Below, one piece after another: positions 11,468 to 23,935 of a DNA stretch of 64,000 nucleotides. The position numbers and the translations under genes were made by a program. The notes under the pieces are model-generated. The model was not told the DNA's origin. It saw only the letters and a list, made by a program, of their open reading frames with translations, and ran no database searches. Within the stretch, counting starts at the first letter, position 1. Every line of letters begins with the position of its first letter. The stretch is from Phaonia tiefii (taxonomy: Eukaryota > Arthropoda > Insecta > Diptera > Muscidae), in NCBI GenBank assembly GCA_963931995.1, contig OZ008368.1, positions 131,671,024-131,735,023 on the forward strand. The letters are read 5' to 3'.

Positions 11468-12910
11468 GGGTGGCGCACGAATCGAGCGGCAAAAACACAA
11501 CGTAATAACTTTTTTCTATGTGTAAAATGTTTGCCTAATCTGTACATCGATAAAGTTTCCGCATGAAACATGTGAATTGAAAGCGGTACAAAAAATCGCT
11601 TCTCACATGTGCATGTTTCGACAACCGTTGTTTTGCGAAAACAACGTATTGTTCTTTTGTGCTTATTTGAAAAATGCGAGAAAAACTGTTTCTAAAAAGT
11701 AGGGAGTCGAAAAATACTCACAAATTAAAACGGTGCGAGAGTTTGATATTGTTTCTACAACAAGCCTTTTTAAGAACAAAATCTTTATATTTTAAGGGGA
11801 GAATATTAGAATTTTGTCTTTTTGTTATGCACTTCAATTAATTTTTCCTAAATATTAAAGAAAAAGCAAAAAGAAAACATAGTTAAGTATATATCAACTA
11901 ATTTGGAATTTTCAAGAGACAATTTGAAGGGTTAAATTCCAACACTGTCTTACTTTGTTTGCTTATATTTTTTTAATGCTTGACTGCTTTCTTGGACTAT
12001 TCCGATAAAACCGTCATCAGTTCTGCCTTTTTTCGCCTTGATATACAGAAACACGATGGAATTTTTTGTTTCATGTTTAATGTGAAAACGTTTTCGATTC
12101 GAGGACTACAGAAACGAGGTACTGGAAGCATCGCACGAAGACAGTACCATTGACCATTTCCGTAAAAATTTCAAAATTCAAGCAAGATAAACCCTCCGGA
12201 TTTGCCTATTCGCCTGGAATTTGTCAAAATATTACCGAATTGGCCGAAGAACAACTTGATAAATTGCTTGTTTATGTCTGATGAGGCCAATTTTGATCTA
12301 AACTACAATGTAATCAAGCTAAATTGCCGTATATGGAGTGAATCTAATGCAGAGATACTCCATGAGATGGAACTAGATCCGGAACGAAGCACTGTGTTGG
12401 GCGCAGTTTCATCAACGTGCATTGTGGGCCATACTACTTTGAAGGAAACGGTGTAACAGTAACTGTCAATGGGGACCGTTATTTAAAAATGTTGAAGGAG
12501 ATTTTTTACCCGGAACGCCGCCGAAGACGTGTCCCTGTCAACAGCATTTATTTCCAGCAAGATAGAGCAACTACACACATAGCCAGATCGGTTATAGCGG
12601 ACCTCCAATGAAAATTCTCAATCAAATTAATTCCCAGAAACCCCACTTTCCGCTGGCGCCAAGGTAACCTGATCTGACAGCACCAGACTTTTGTTTATGG
12701 GGTCACGTCAAGCAAGAGGTGTACAAAGCGAAACCAACGAATTTTACTGAATTGAAGCAGTCCATTAAAACCATAATTGAGGCGATCCCAACTTCAAACC
12801 TTCAGGCCGCAATGAATAATTTTCTGGTCAGGTGTCACATATGCGTTGATGAGCATGGAGGTCATTTACGGTCTATCATCTTCAAAACCAATTGTTTTTT
12901 ATAAAATGAA
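11468..12910 (+). mobile_element. Second, diverged Tc1/mariner-type transposon
   Basis: Transposase fragments on the plus strand lie at 12202-12456, 12417-12611 and 12719-12904. They include DEANFDLN, GPYYFEGNGVTVTVNG, IYFQQDRATTHIA with the second catalytic Asp, and DLTAPDFCLWGHVK read through a broken stretch near 12680. The C-terminus ends with GGHLRSIIFKT, as usual in this family. Several frameshifts and stops break it. The N-terminal DNA-binding half is barely readable (11670-12200). A possible 5' end, ACAGGGTGGCGCACGAA, is at 11468, but no inverted partner is found, so the ends are uncertain. Confidence 0.75.
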
Positions 12911-13089
12911 ATTGAATTTCTATACAATAAAAAAATAATGAAATAAATTGATTACATTGATCATACTTCTTTCTATATCACTATCCTTGTTTTAAAACTG
13001 CTGTATGCATTATTTGTTATGAGTGATTCGTGTAGGTTGCGTGGTAATTAACATTTTGTGTAAGCAACATCAGTGTTTAAATGTAGTAC

Positions 13090-14565
13090 ACGGTAGTAAG
13101 CTGGATTATGTTTAATATTTCCTTGAAAGTTCTTTAGTTGATGTTATATGTGTGAACGAAACGTGGTTCATTAATGATATATCTACAGAGTTTTATGAGA
13201 TAAAGGGATACTCGTATAATCTTTACTGTAATAATAGGTTAAATAAAAAGGGTGGTGGTGTGGCAGTATTTTGCAAATCCTCATTATATGTACAAATTGT
13301 GAGTCAATCGGATAGCTTTGAGGTATAATTTATTAACGTTGAGGTATAAATATACGAGAATTTTAGTTTCCTGTGTTTATAATACTGACAGATTATGCTC
13401 ACCAGAACCATTTTTCATAGATTTGAGCAGACGAATTATTGGCTATGATTTCTATATAACTTGTGGGGATTTCAATATCAATTTACTTAATAATGATCAG
13501 TGCTGTGAATATCTTACAGACCATATTAGCTCAAATGGTCTTTCTATAGTAAACAAAACAAAATATGAAGACTCTTGCTTTTTGATAAAATTTCTTTTAT
13601 TTCTGATCACGATCTGATTTTCTGTTCATTAGATATTATGTTACATAGAAGTGAACAATCTAAAATAATTAGTTATAAGGATTACATATCGCTTAATATG
13701 CATGATCTGTTATTTGATCTGTGCAGTTCTAATATGCCGTCATGTTTATTTGAGCCTACTTTTGACGGTAAACTATTCCATTTAATGAGCATCCTACAAG
13801 AACCGTTTGATAAACACGTCTCAGGGCTCGATACTTGGGCCTCTTCTTTTCAGCACGTTCATCAACAACATTTTTTTCATTGTGCAAATTTGCGAATACA
13901 CATGGATATGCTGATGATATACAGCTTTATATCTCAAACAGAGGATATTGAGACCATTCGTGTCTGGGTGCAACACAATAAGCTAACTTTGAATCCTGGT
14001 AAATCCTGGGTTCTTCCTGTTAAACAAGGCAATTTTGATTCAAAATCTCTTCCTGCAGTGTTTTTAGGGAAATCGTCACTTAAGTTCGGTGTTAAAACAA
14101 AATATCTTGGCTTCGATATTAACTCATATATGTACTGTAAAGATCAAATTAATAGTGTGATCAGTAAAATATATATTACTCTTCGCACCTTGAGAATTAC
14201 TAGCTCTTTTGTTCCTACTGTTTTGACACGTTAACTTGTTATTCAGCTAATAGTCCCTTATATTACATACATATGCAGCTGAAGTATACAGTAAACTTGA
14301 CTCGCTTAGTCTCCATAAACTCAAATATCTCATCATACTATAATACAATGATTCTTGGGATTCATTTGCAGGACTACCTCTGTTATAGAAACATTTAGTT
14401 CTTATACCGAATCCTTATTAATAACAAAAAGCTGATAATTGGTACCGGATTTCTTCTTATTCTTCTTATTTTACCGGACTTTTTTTACCGGAGAACGCAT
14501 GAGGAAAAGCAGAACATGGAGGAAAAATTCTGTCTGTTCTTGTTGTTGGAATTATAAACCATCTC
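13090..14565 (+). mobile_element. LINE fragment: endonuclease joined to RT tail by internal deletion
   Basis: An APE-type endonuclease is readable from about 13100: ICVNETWF, LNKKGGGVAVFC, CGDFNINLL near 13465 and SDHDLIFCS near 13606. At about 13770-13880 the sequence jumps to the RT C-terminal part with NKLTLNPGKSW and YLGFDINSYMY, then decayed sequence related to the LINE at 31650-32348. The polymerase core is gone. Several frames are used. The 3' end reaches the poly(T) of the next LINE. Confidence 0.75.
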
Positions 14566-14570
14566 TTCTT

Positions 14571-16810
14571 TTTTTTTTTTTTTTTTTAATCGAGCGAACC
14601 CATCGCCGCCACCCTTACCCGCCCCTACCTACTGAGAGGGCCACGTCCCCATAACGTGAAGACAGCGTACACATTATAGACCGTTCTATAACGGGAGAGC
14701 AAGGATCATAAGTTCACACGTTGCAACCAACTACAGAAATTCTTCATCAGTTGGTATTACACTAACATAAATAAGTATAAAAGTACATCAGGAGATATTA
14801 ATAACTATAACAAAAACTTCGTAATATATAATAATTACGAGCAAAACGAAAACCGAATTATAAATCAGACACACAGATAGTAAGGATAAAGTAAATTTAC
14901 ATATGTAAAGGAATGCATAGCACTAATGCAATCTGTTCTAATGACAAATTATCCTAGACTCTGTAGTTTCCCAACTACCAGTGAAATCAATAAACTGATA
15001 TAGCTCATTAAAGTCACGACACATTCTCCTAACTGGATCAAAGGACGCATAATTCGAACGCTGAAACTCGATGTGAATGAGTTTATAGTACCTCGTGGGT
15101 CTCAATGGGGCATTTATGAAAATCTTAGATAACAGAAATTCAGAACATATACATCCATCAATTATCTTGTAAACTGTAATAGAGTTTGTCATTGTACGCC
15201 TACTACTAAGAGTCGGCAATCTGATCAATGCTGGTCTACTGCTATACGAAGGAAGATTATGGTTCGGGTTCCATTGAAGGTTTCTCAGACAACAAATGAG
15301 AAACTGTTTCTGGACCGATTCAATCATATTAACATACAAATTGTACTGGGGGTCCCAAACAACAGATCCATTTTCGAGAATAGGGCGGAGTAGTGAAGTA
15401 AAAAGATTTTTCGTAACGTAGGGATCTGAAAATTCCTTTGCCCACCGTTTAATAAAGTTCTGAACGCCATAAGCCTTATTTACCATCGTAATTATGTGGG
15501 AGTTTAAATTCAATTTTCTGTCCAAGAGAACACCAAGATCAACAAATGAATCCACCGATTTAATAACATTGCCACCTAAAATGTATTTTGCCGAAAAGAA
15601 TAGTGACCTAGAGAACAGCATATGCTTACATTTCGCAAAATTAAGCTCCATCAAATTGGTTTCGCACCACGTCTGGAATGTAGACAAATCCCTCTGAAGT
15701 AAAGTATATTGACAAGGATCCTTGTAAGAAAAATAAATCTTCATGTCATCAGCGTACATTAATAATTCAGAGTGCATTATGGAGGCGGGTAAGTCGTTAA
15801 TGAATAACCAGATTAGAACCAGGCCAAGCTGACTGACCTGAGGCACGCCAGATGACACACAAATAGACCTTGAGAATGATCGGCCAAATGATACCATCTG
15901 TTCTCGGTTCATTAAGTAAGAACTAATCCAATTCAGCATGTTACAATTAAAACCCATTGCCCCGAGTTTATATAATAACAAATTGTGGTTAACTTTATCA
16001 AAGACCTTACTAAAATTGGTAAAAAATCACATCAGTTTGATCTCCAATAATAAAGCCGTCAATAATGGAAGAGGAAAACTGCAGCAAATTAGTCACGGTG
16101 GAACGACCCTTCCGAAAGCTATGTTGACATGGATCTAAAATAGAGGAAACATGATGAAAAATTACGTCTGTGACTAACTTCTCAAAAAGTTTAGGAATGG
16201 CACTCAATTTTGCAATTCCCCTATAATTTGCAATATTTACTAAACTACCAGATTTGTGGAGAGGGATTATATAAGAGGTCTTCCACTGTGCAGGAAAATG
16301 ACCGAACTTCAACGAAGCGTTAAATAAGAGAGTCAACGGTAAGCTGAGAGTATTCGAGCAGTATTTCAACATAGAGTCCGGGATACCATCAGGACCAGCT
16401 TTATTCGAGGCTTTCAATCTGATCAAGTTATCTAGCAACCACGAAGAATTTACGACAGGTGCATCAAACGGAATGGTAGAGCGGACAGTGTTCGGGTATG
16501 GTTTGGAAACATCATAGCCTTGGGTGGAATAAATAGATGCGAAAAAATCGGCGAAACAATTATCAATAGACTCCTCATCTGAATAATCAATACCGTTCAT
16601 TTTGATCGTACAAGGTGTGGAAGAGGAATTACGCTTCAAGTTAACAAATCTAAAGAATGATTTGGGGTTCACCATCTGTAGATAGAATATTGAAAGGCAT
16701 GTCTCTCTCAGATTGTCCTTCAGATCCAGGCTCCGCGCCTTCGATCTCTTCATCTCCTTATGACTGCATCAATATACTTGTGCAAGAAATGAATCCAACT
16801 ATTTTCCTTT
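14571..16810 (-). mobile_element. 5'-truncated Jockey/CR1-group LINE with poly(A) tail
   Basis: On the minus strand the RT is encoded by 16753-16010 and 15981-14938, separated by one frameshift near 16020 in an A/T run. The first part has KAGPDGIPDSML, ANYRGIAKLS and HSFRKGRSTV. The second has SGVPQVSQLG (normally PQGS), catalytic LMYADDMKIY and VDLGVLLDRKL. The stop is at 14938. A T-run at 14571-14588 is the poly(A) tail on this strand, after a 350-bp 3' UTR. The 5' end is cut at about 16810, with endonuclease and ORF1 missing. Confidence 0.85.
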
Positions 16811-16816
16811 GAATCC

Positions 16817-17990
16817 TTATTCTACTGGCATTTTGACCTGATGCAACCGTTCGACAGGTTTAGTGGGCAATTGTCGTAAGAACTCATCTGGACGATGATC
16901 CAGAAAATTTAATTTGGGCGTCATAGATGCACTGATTTTATGAAAATAATCCATCATATTTTTCACCAATTCAGGCGCCTTGTCTCGATGTACAGGAGTT
17001 TTTGCTAAAACACCCTCGATTGCAGTGTTTAGTGTATCCAAGAATCTCCGGTGATTGTTTTCAGCCCGTTTGTGCAACTTTCGCTTTGTATTAATTTTCT
17101 GATTTCCCCTGTTCAAAAATACCTTTGGACAGTGCGATAGGCCAAGGAAAATTAACATAGATATGCAAATTACCATTGTTGAGAAATAAATTCATCATAA
17201 ATTTCGTCATTTTTTTCGACGGTCACTTCGATAAACTTCGTAGCAATTCCCAATTTTGTATGAAGCGCTGGCAGTAATACGTCATCAATGTTCTTTATCG
17301 AAGGTTAATTTAACAGTTTTCACTGATTTACGTTTTCATTAGCTCTTTTTTTCTAATGTTTACACCGAAATTGATCGATTTTGGTTCGCGAATCCCAATT
17401 TCAAAGGAAACAAAAGTATTTTGGAAAACCTCCCTTAGTAATAATACCTTGCAATAAGATCACAACTTTTAAGTCACAGCAAATCTGTCATTTATGTTCA
17501 ATGTATTTGATTTTCTTCAATATATCGCCCAATGTTTCGTATGTTTTCTTCATATTTGTGCACAATGCTAATGGAATGTACAGTTTTCTGTTTGTTTTGT
17601 GCAACAACACAACCTTCAAACTTCGATAGCATTGCATCAAGTATACGTATTTTATCATCAACGGTATATAATTCCTGGAATGCAGGTTGGAGTTTTCGGT
17701 ACGCTGTAGCGCTAACGTAGTAAATAGTTTTGAGTCGGAGAATTTTCGATCATAATCCAATTTTAGGATAGGTTCTGTTGATTGCAGGCGCCTAACCATG
17801 TTTCGTTTTCTTCGTGTTAAAGCCGTTTCCGGTGCCAAATACCACAAATGCCTTTTCCATTTACGTAAAACCGCTTCAGACACATCTGGGTCGGTTTCTC
17901 CATATTCGATGGAGTGTTTAAAAACAAGTATATATGTATGTCTTGATTTGGGGCTGGTATGGAATTTGTGCATGTAACCCACGCTTTGAC
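16817..17990 (-). pseudogene. Remnant of an insect repeat-associated gene of unknown biochemical role
   Basis: Minus-strand fragments in order are KWKRHLWYLAPETAL (about 17870), DDVLLPALHTKLGI (about 17270), SASMTPKLNFLDH (about 16915) and ERLHQVKMPVE (about 16825). From memory, this order of motifs (WYL-PE, LP-LH-KLG, PKLHFL, ERFHQ) recurs in a widespread family of uncharacterised insect proteins that multiply like transposons. I cannot name a catalytic domain. Stops and shifts break it. The LINE at 14571-16810 abuts its C-terminal end. Confidence 0.5.
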
Positions 17991-18019
17991 ATGTAAACCA
18001 CAGTCGCACGAGAAAAATA

Positions 18020-18332
18020 CACTGAACGGACAAGCATCTTCCCAGGGATGAAAATGCTAACGTCTGGTTATGGTATGGTTGTTGCTGCAATGAATTTCAT
18101 TCATTATTGCAACGATTTTTTTTCGTTGCTGCTATGAATGTGATACATTGTTGCAATGAATAAGTATTGTTCTTGCAATGAAATTATTTTAAATTATGAA
18201 GTTGCTTCTTTGCTGCAATGAATTTGTTTCACTGCAGCTATGAATTTGTTTCATTGTTCCTATGAACTTATTTCATTGCTGGAATGATTTGGTTTCATTG
18301 CTGTAATGAATGTGTTAAAGTGTGTTTGATAT
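18020..18332 (+). repeat. Terminus of a CACTGAACGG-ended (Transib-like) element, cut by an LTR
   Basis: CACTGAACGGACAAGCATC starts here and is followed by GGTTGTTGCTGCAATGAAT and a degenerate array of TTGCTGCAATGAAT-like units. The same order is found at 38293, 43874 and 49492 in the tandem array. Similarity runs to about 18330, where the LTR starts. It is therefore a second, more diverged copy of that terminus. Confidence 0.75.
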
Positions 18333-18833
18333 TGTTACGAATTTCCTTATTCGTCCTTTTTGCGTTGTTTTATTGACAATAATAAAACAAGGTTCGTTTT
18401 AAATTACGATAATTACAACGGTTTAACTTCCTTTTATATTACTTATATAGTACAACAGTTTACTTTATTTATGACACTTTAACAAGTCTTGTATTTTACT
18501 ATCAATTCGCGTTGCTTACTTTACGGGGTTTAATCACAAACTGAACTCTCCACTCCAAAGACCTCCGCTATTTATACCAACTCACCATACTCAAATGAAG
18601 GTATATCTAGCGAATTCAAGAATCTTCTAGAATGTGGATGTTGTTGCTTATCTTTGGGGAACAATCTCGAAGGGCGGAGAGTTATCTTTACTGAGGTGAA
18701 TTCATGCTACTGGTTTAGCGAGCTGGTACGTTGTTACAATGCATACTTTCAGGCGCAGCACTAACCGCCTGTTATTTACATACTGTTAGTAGAGTCATTA
18801 ACAGCAAGCAAAAGCTTTTACTTATTCGTAACA
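18333..18833 (-). repeat. LTR of a gypsy-type element
   Basis: The 501-bp block begins TGTTACGAATTTCC and ends TTATTCGTAACA, giving inverted ends TGTTACGA/TCGTAACA. On the minus strand it is preceded by a purine-rich GTGGGGGGGCAG tract (18834-18846) and an integrase C-terminus, so it is the 3' LTR of a minus-strand element. A partner LTR is not in the window. Confidence 0.75.
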
Positions 18834-18849
18834 CTGCCCCCCCACTTAA

Positions 18850-19096
18850 GCCTGTTCGTCACGAGCATGCTCAACCCTCCGTTTTCCATACAGAGCTAGT
18901 CTTTCCAAATGCACGACTTTCATTTTAGCTCTTGGACTTTGACTCTTCTGGATTCTATAAACCACGTCATTTATTCGTTTGACAACCTTGTAAGGGCCTT
19001 CCTAGTGAGTCTGAAGTTTTGGAGATAAACTCTTCTTGCGCTGTAGGTTGAACAGTAAAACTAGCTGGCCTTCATGGAATCCGGAATCCTCCGGAA
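18850..19096 (-). pseudogene. Gypsy-type integrase C-terminus
   Basis: Read on the minus strand, it gives EGQLVLLFNLQRKK and SPKLQTH, then in another frame the basic tail ending shortly before the purine tract. This is the chromodomain-like C-terminal module typical of 412/mdg1-type integrases. A stop follows LQTH at about 19002. At about 19096 it joins copia sequence of opposite orientation. Confidence 0.65.
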
Positions 19097-20560
19097 AAAA
19101 TATCCTAAGTACGATAAAAAAGGGTAAGTCATGCTGCTTTAATTGTGATGGCATTGGCCATTTTGCGGCAGATTGTCCCTCGAAAACGAAGAATAAGATC
19201 AATCCGTCGAATAAAGGGAGTTCAATGTTCGCAGCTTTTAGAGCAGAATATTCAGCTCATAGGAAAAGATTTAATGACATATCCGATTTTGGAGGCGAGA
19301 TAAAGACCGCAAATAACACGTCCATGCAAACCGTTGGCAAGGGTAATATATCGATAAATGTTTCAACGCCAAGGGGAACTGAAAATGTGACAGTTCATGA
19401 AGTTCTTCACGTACCAGATTTGAGCGTTAACCTGTTGTCCATTAAGAGAATTGTCGACCACAATAACAGCGTAATATTTGACAAAGCAGTGTGTGGTATA
19501 ATAAATTCGGCGAAGGAAGTCATTACGACAGGAAGTCAGATAAATGGATTGTACAAACTGAATGTAAAAACTGACGCTAATGCTTTCATAGCAAAGGGGT
19601 GTTTAAAGGATATATAGCATCGACGATTTGGTCAATTGGGACCAGACAACATGAAGCTACTTGCAAACGGTTATGTAAGTGGAGTGCATTGCGAAAACGA
19701 ATCTATTACATCATGTTCATCGTGTGCTGAAGGCAAGCAGCATCGCAACAAATTTCCAAAAGTCAAGGTACTCTGAAGTGTTGGAAGTCGTACAGTGCTA
19801 TGGAGCTAACATCTATTAAAGGAAGTCGTTATTTTGTTACCTTTATAGATGACTACACACGTGAAGTGAGTGTGTATTTCATGAAAAGTAAAGACGAAGT
19901 CTTGAGATGTTTCCGAAACATCTAAGCAGAGGTCGAAAACCAACTTGGAATTTCAATTAAAATGCTGCGAACAGATAATGACAGAGAGTATTTAAACAAG
20001 GCAATGGAAGCAGAGCTGAGGAAGGCTGGAATTATACACCAGACGACAGTCCCTTATTCCCCGGAGCAGAATGGTTTCGCAGAAAGGAAGAACCGCAATC
20101 TAATGGAAAAAGCACGGGCAATTATGTGTGATGCTAATATGCCAAAGTTTCACCACACAGAGTGTTCAAAATTACCCCTGAGGAATTATGGTCAGGAAAG
20201 GACCAGATGTAAGTTACTTCAGAATTTTTCGATGTACGTCAATGTGTTACATCCCGAAACAAAAGAGGCGGAAACTAGATTCAAAATCAGAAAAGTGCAT
20301 CTTTGTCGGATATTCCAACACATCAAATGGGTATCGTGTATACAGTCCGCAACGTAAAGAAGTTTTTATATGCCGTGATGTAATTTTCCATTAAATAGAA
20401 TTTCACTACTCATTAAACCACCTTATAGAAAGAAAAGATACTTCACAATATTCGATTCAGGTTGAGGCTACTTCTGACGACATCTTAGATGAACAAGGTG
20501 ATTTTGAGTCGTGCTCATCTATTCCACAAGATGGCCGTGAAGTGGGGGATATATGTGATG
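19097..20560 (+). mobile_element. Ty1/copia fragment (Gag knuckle, integrase)
   Basis: A CX2CX4HX4C zinc knuckle (CFNCDGIGHFAADC, about 19135-19176) is followed by a protease stub in which the D-S/T-G active site is deleted. Next come the pre-integrase domain (HEVLHVPDLSVNLLS; HRRFGQLGPDNMKLL), integrase with FIDDYTREV, RTDNDREYLN and SPEQNGFAERKNR (the D,D-35-E pattern), and the post-integrase block KCIFVGYSNTSNGYRV. RT and RNase H and both LTRs are absent. Breaks occur at 19617, 19775, 19925 and near 20160. The MULE inverted repeat cuts its 3' side. Confidence 0.85.
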
Positions 20561-20569
20561 GTAAAATTT

Positions 20570-20722
20570 GGCTCCTTGAATAATGGCCCCAAAGCGAAAA
20601 TGAAAAATGACCCCAAATTTTACTATTGAGGGCAACAACACGAAAATTTGGGCCAATTTTTCCACTTCAATTGGGGCATTTTTTCCTTTTCTAAGTTGGG
20701 GTAATTTTGCATTAACAAAAAT
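20570..20722 (+). repeat. Left terminal inverted repeat of the MULE
   Basis: Pairs with 28273-28424. It contains repeated GGCCCCAAA, GACCCCAAATTT and TTGGGGCA blocks that can themselves fold. Confidence 0.85.
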
Positions 20723-20779
20723 TTTTTTGATTTTTTAAAAAATAATCGTCTCCCAATGTGCACAAGAACGGACGCTGAT

Positions 20780-21200
20780 CCGTTACGAATTCGTTACGGA
20801 CTCGTTTTTTAGTAAAAAAACGAAATCCGCAATTTATGAATTTACGGATCCGTTATGAATCCGTTACGGACTCGTTTTTTAGTAAAAAAACGAAATCCGC
20901 AATTTATGAATTTACGGATCCGTTATGAATCCGTTACGTACTCGTTTTTAGTAAAAAAAACAAAATCCGCAATTTATGAATTTACGGATCCGTTACGAAT
21001 GCGTTACGGACTCGTTTTTTAGTAAAAAAACGAATTCAGCAATTTATGAATTTACGGATCCGTTACGAATGCGTTACGGACTCGTTTTTTAGTAAAAAAA
21101 GGAATTCAGCAATTTATGAATTTACGGATCCGTTACTGACTCCAGAAACTGATCAAAAAAGTATTGATATTGAGCATCCGTTATGGATCCGTTACTGATG
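20780..21200. repeat. 70-bp subterminal tandem repeat, left end
   Basis: About five units with exact 70-bp spacing (TTTACGGATC at 20841, 20911, 20981, 21051, 21121), each containing CGTTACGGACTCGTTTTTTAG. In CACTA elements such arrays bind the accessory protein. Confidence 0.85.
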
Positions 21201-21424
21201 CAAAAAAGTAAAAGATGCGGTCCGTAAGGAATCCGCAAAAAAGGATTGCTTTTTTCAGCAACAGATTCAAAAAGAAACAATGTTTTTTTTTTTTTTTTGA
21301 ATAAGAGAAAAGCATTAAAAGCCAAATGTCAGTGTGGGACTTTCACCCACTAAAAACTCCTTTCGTCCGTTCAGTGCATCGTTAATAGATTAATCATAGG
21401 ATATATAAGTTTGGGAATCAAGTT

Positions 21425-23935
21425 TTAATGAATAAGGGCCTGAAAACATAGTTCTTTACCTATTTTAATTTTAAATACTTTTGTTATACTATCAGGTAAA
21501 TGTTGTCGCTGCTCGCCTTCAAACCGAATAAAGCTATTTGTTAAAATATTAATGTGGCTGCTTTCATTAGCGAAGAGCGGATATGCTGCTACATGATAAC
21601 CGCAAACAACATATCTCTCTGAATTTTTTTTAATTGCTTCAACTTTGAACACTTTTCCATCAACTAAGTAAAAGTTATTTGGATGTTTTAAAGAAAAATA
21701 GTATTTGCTTGTTTGAATGAATGAATACGAGCCATCCTTGAAGTCACCAACGATGTACTCATTTACTTTATTTTTAAAACTAACATCAATATCATTCAAA
21801 CTTGCTTCTACCATTCTTTTGTAAATCTGATTACAATAAAATCTTTTTTGCTTTAATTTACGCTTAATTTCTTGTAAAAAGTTTTCAAATTTAAAGGCAT
21901 CAAACCTACTAAGGGGGCCTATATTTCTGACATCTGCAGCTAAGTGCGTTAAACAATGAATATTATAAGTTAAAAATGACTCATTGTACAAAATTGGAAT
22001 TTTTTCAACAAAATCACTTAATAATGTAGCAGCTTCATTAATATAGCCGGCATTATCAGTGAGAAGAATTCGTATTGGTTGTACCGTTCACTATCTACAA
22101 TATTTTCTAACACAATTGGTCCTATGTACAAAAGAAACATTCTAAGCTCTGTGGCCATCCATCTATCTATTTCACTAACTGACCTAGGTTTCCTACAAAA
22201 TTCGCGTGGCACATCGTTTCTAACTTCCATTAGGCGTAAGTTTAGAACTTTCATCTTGGCCGAACTTATAGAGTAAGGTTGTCGCCTATGTTTACTCCAA
22301 GCTCTTACCAATGCTTTCATCACGCCTAAACATACAACGTGCATGTAATCGAATGGGAAGTTATTAACCAGGTCAACTTGAAGCAATTCTAACATATTTT
22401 GTTCCCTATTTGCATGATGTTCTGGATATTTTCTGCTTCGATATCCTTCATCGGTTCTTAATTCACTTTGTGTGAGTCTAAAAACTATTTTGTGCTCAAG
22501 CCATTCGCCTCGTTGGGTACATTTGTGGCAACTGTAATATCCCGAATGGCTTTTTATTCCCAGCACCATCGCTCTTGCTGGAGCATCGCATACAAAAACA
22601 CCGATTTTAATGAAAAAGTATCGACCGCAGTACTCAAATCCTACTTCCTGTAACTCTTTAAGTTCTTCTACAAACATTCTTAGGAATTCTGAAGTGTCTT
22701 TTGGCTTAGAGTATCCCTCGTACACGCCCACGAGCAAAACAGAATCTGTATTTGATACGTTCATCAATATTGGCCAGACCTGAGCTCCAGAACTTTTTGA
22801 AACGGGTAAGCCATCAATATTAAAATTCAGCTCTAAACTATTTTGTGGAAAACTAATTCCTTCTAATAGGTCAGTCAGACTATCTTTTATTCCATAGTGA
22901 ATATAACTGCCGCCTATCATAGGTATTATGGGAGCGCTCCTTGGAGTTTTTTTAAGTGATCGGGCATCGCCAGGCAAATCTGGTATAACGGGCTTCAAAA
23001 TAGCTAACAATTTATTAACCGGCCTAAATGGTATATTCTCCTCAATTGACCATGCAGCTATTTGCTCTGCAATACTTTCAGTCCGTTTGTCCATGTGAAT
23101 GCTGTCCGTGTTGTTTTCAAATTCTACCTCATTGTTTTCTAAATCTAATACTACCGGCTCCAATTCATCACCTTCACTTACCGACTCCAAACCAACATCA
23201 ATTACCGACGTGCTTGACTGGTTGGTTTTTTCCTCCAGTACAGACACTCGGTGATATCTACTTGTCGATGCACTTTCCAATAAGATTGTTTCATCATTTC
23301 CATCAGCATCTTTCTTGTTGTCTTTTAAAAATGCATTAAGAAATTCTGAAACATCTTTTTTGAGCACTTTGTTGTTTTTATTTTGGGATGAACCACCATC
23401 TGAAAAATATTTGCGAATTAAATTTTACAAAAATGCATTCACACAAAGTTGGTGTATGTTAAAACTGACTTAGGAAAAGTATTTGCGAATTAAATTTTAC
23501 AAAAATGCATTCACACAATTTGAACATGTCGCATCTCAAAATACATTATGCGTCGCCCATAACTATTGAATCTGTGAAGTGGCAAATGGCCTGGACTTGA
23601 ATGTTGCATACCGGGTTTTGTCCTAACTACGTCCTAATCATTATGATTAAACGCAGCGACAATCAACAACAACACAAAACGCAACGACAGGACGCTTCAC
23701 GGTTCCTTAGCGATCATCAAATATAATAAACACTAATTGATAGTTTTAAGTCAGACTTCGGTAGAAACTCAAGGAACAATAAAGGCTTCGGCCAAAAAAA
23801 ATATATATTTTTGTGTTTTATTCCTTCGATAAAATTAATTTGCACATATTTCACTTTGGAACCGTTTTGACACTTGAAATACTCACCTTGCTCCGAAGTG
23901 TACAGTGGACGCTTAATTGTTTTGCTATAATCCAT
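21425..23935 (-). pseudogene. CACTA-like (Tnp2-type) transposase gene, one frameshift
   Basis: Exon 1 is 23935-23887 (starts MDYSKTIKRPLYTSEQ, ends at a CAAG/GTGAGT donor). Exon 2 starts at 23399 after TTTTTCAG and keeps the frame. An acidic N-terminal region leads to NFNIDGLPVSKSSGAQVWP and FVCDAPARAMVLGI, whose Asp residues are likely catalytic, then C-x2-C (YYSCHKC) and FPFDYMHVVCLGVMKAL. The frame stops at 22018. The C-terminal region continues in another frame from about 22060 to 21425 (NIHCLTHLAADV, FDAFKFENFLQEIKR). Comparison with the copy at 32.4 kb suggests a short deletion near 22070. Otherwise it is nearly intact. Confidence 0.75.
23409..23518. repeat. Direct duplication inside the transposase intron
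   Basis: About 39 bp starting ATTTGCGAATTAAATTTTAC occur at 23409 and again at 23479. The upstream copy touches the 3' splice site. Confidence 0.8.

Noticed and set aside
22079..22276. Small plus-strand genes over the transposase
   Set aside because: Shadows of the minus-strand transposase frame, with no own motif.
23028..23339. 103-codon plus-strand frame rich in Cys, Pro and His
   Set aside because: It is antisense to the acidic region of the CACTA-like transposase.
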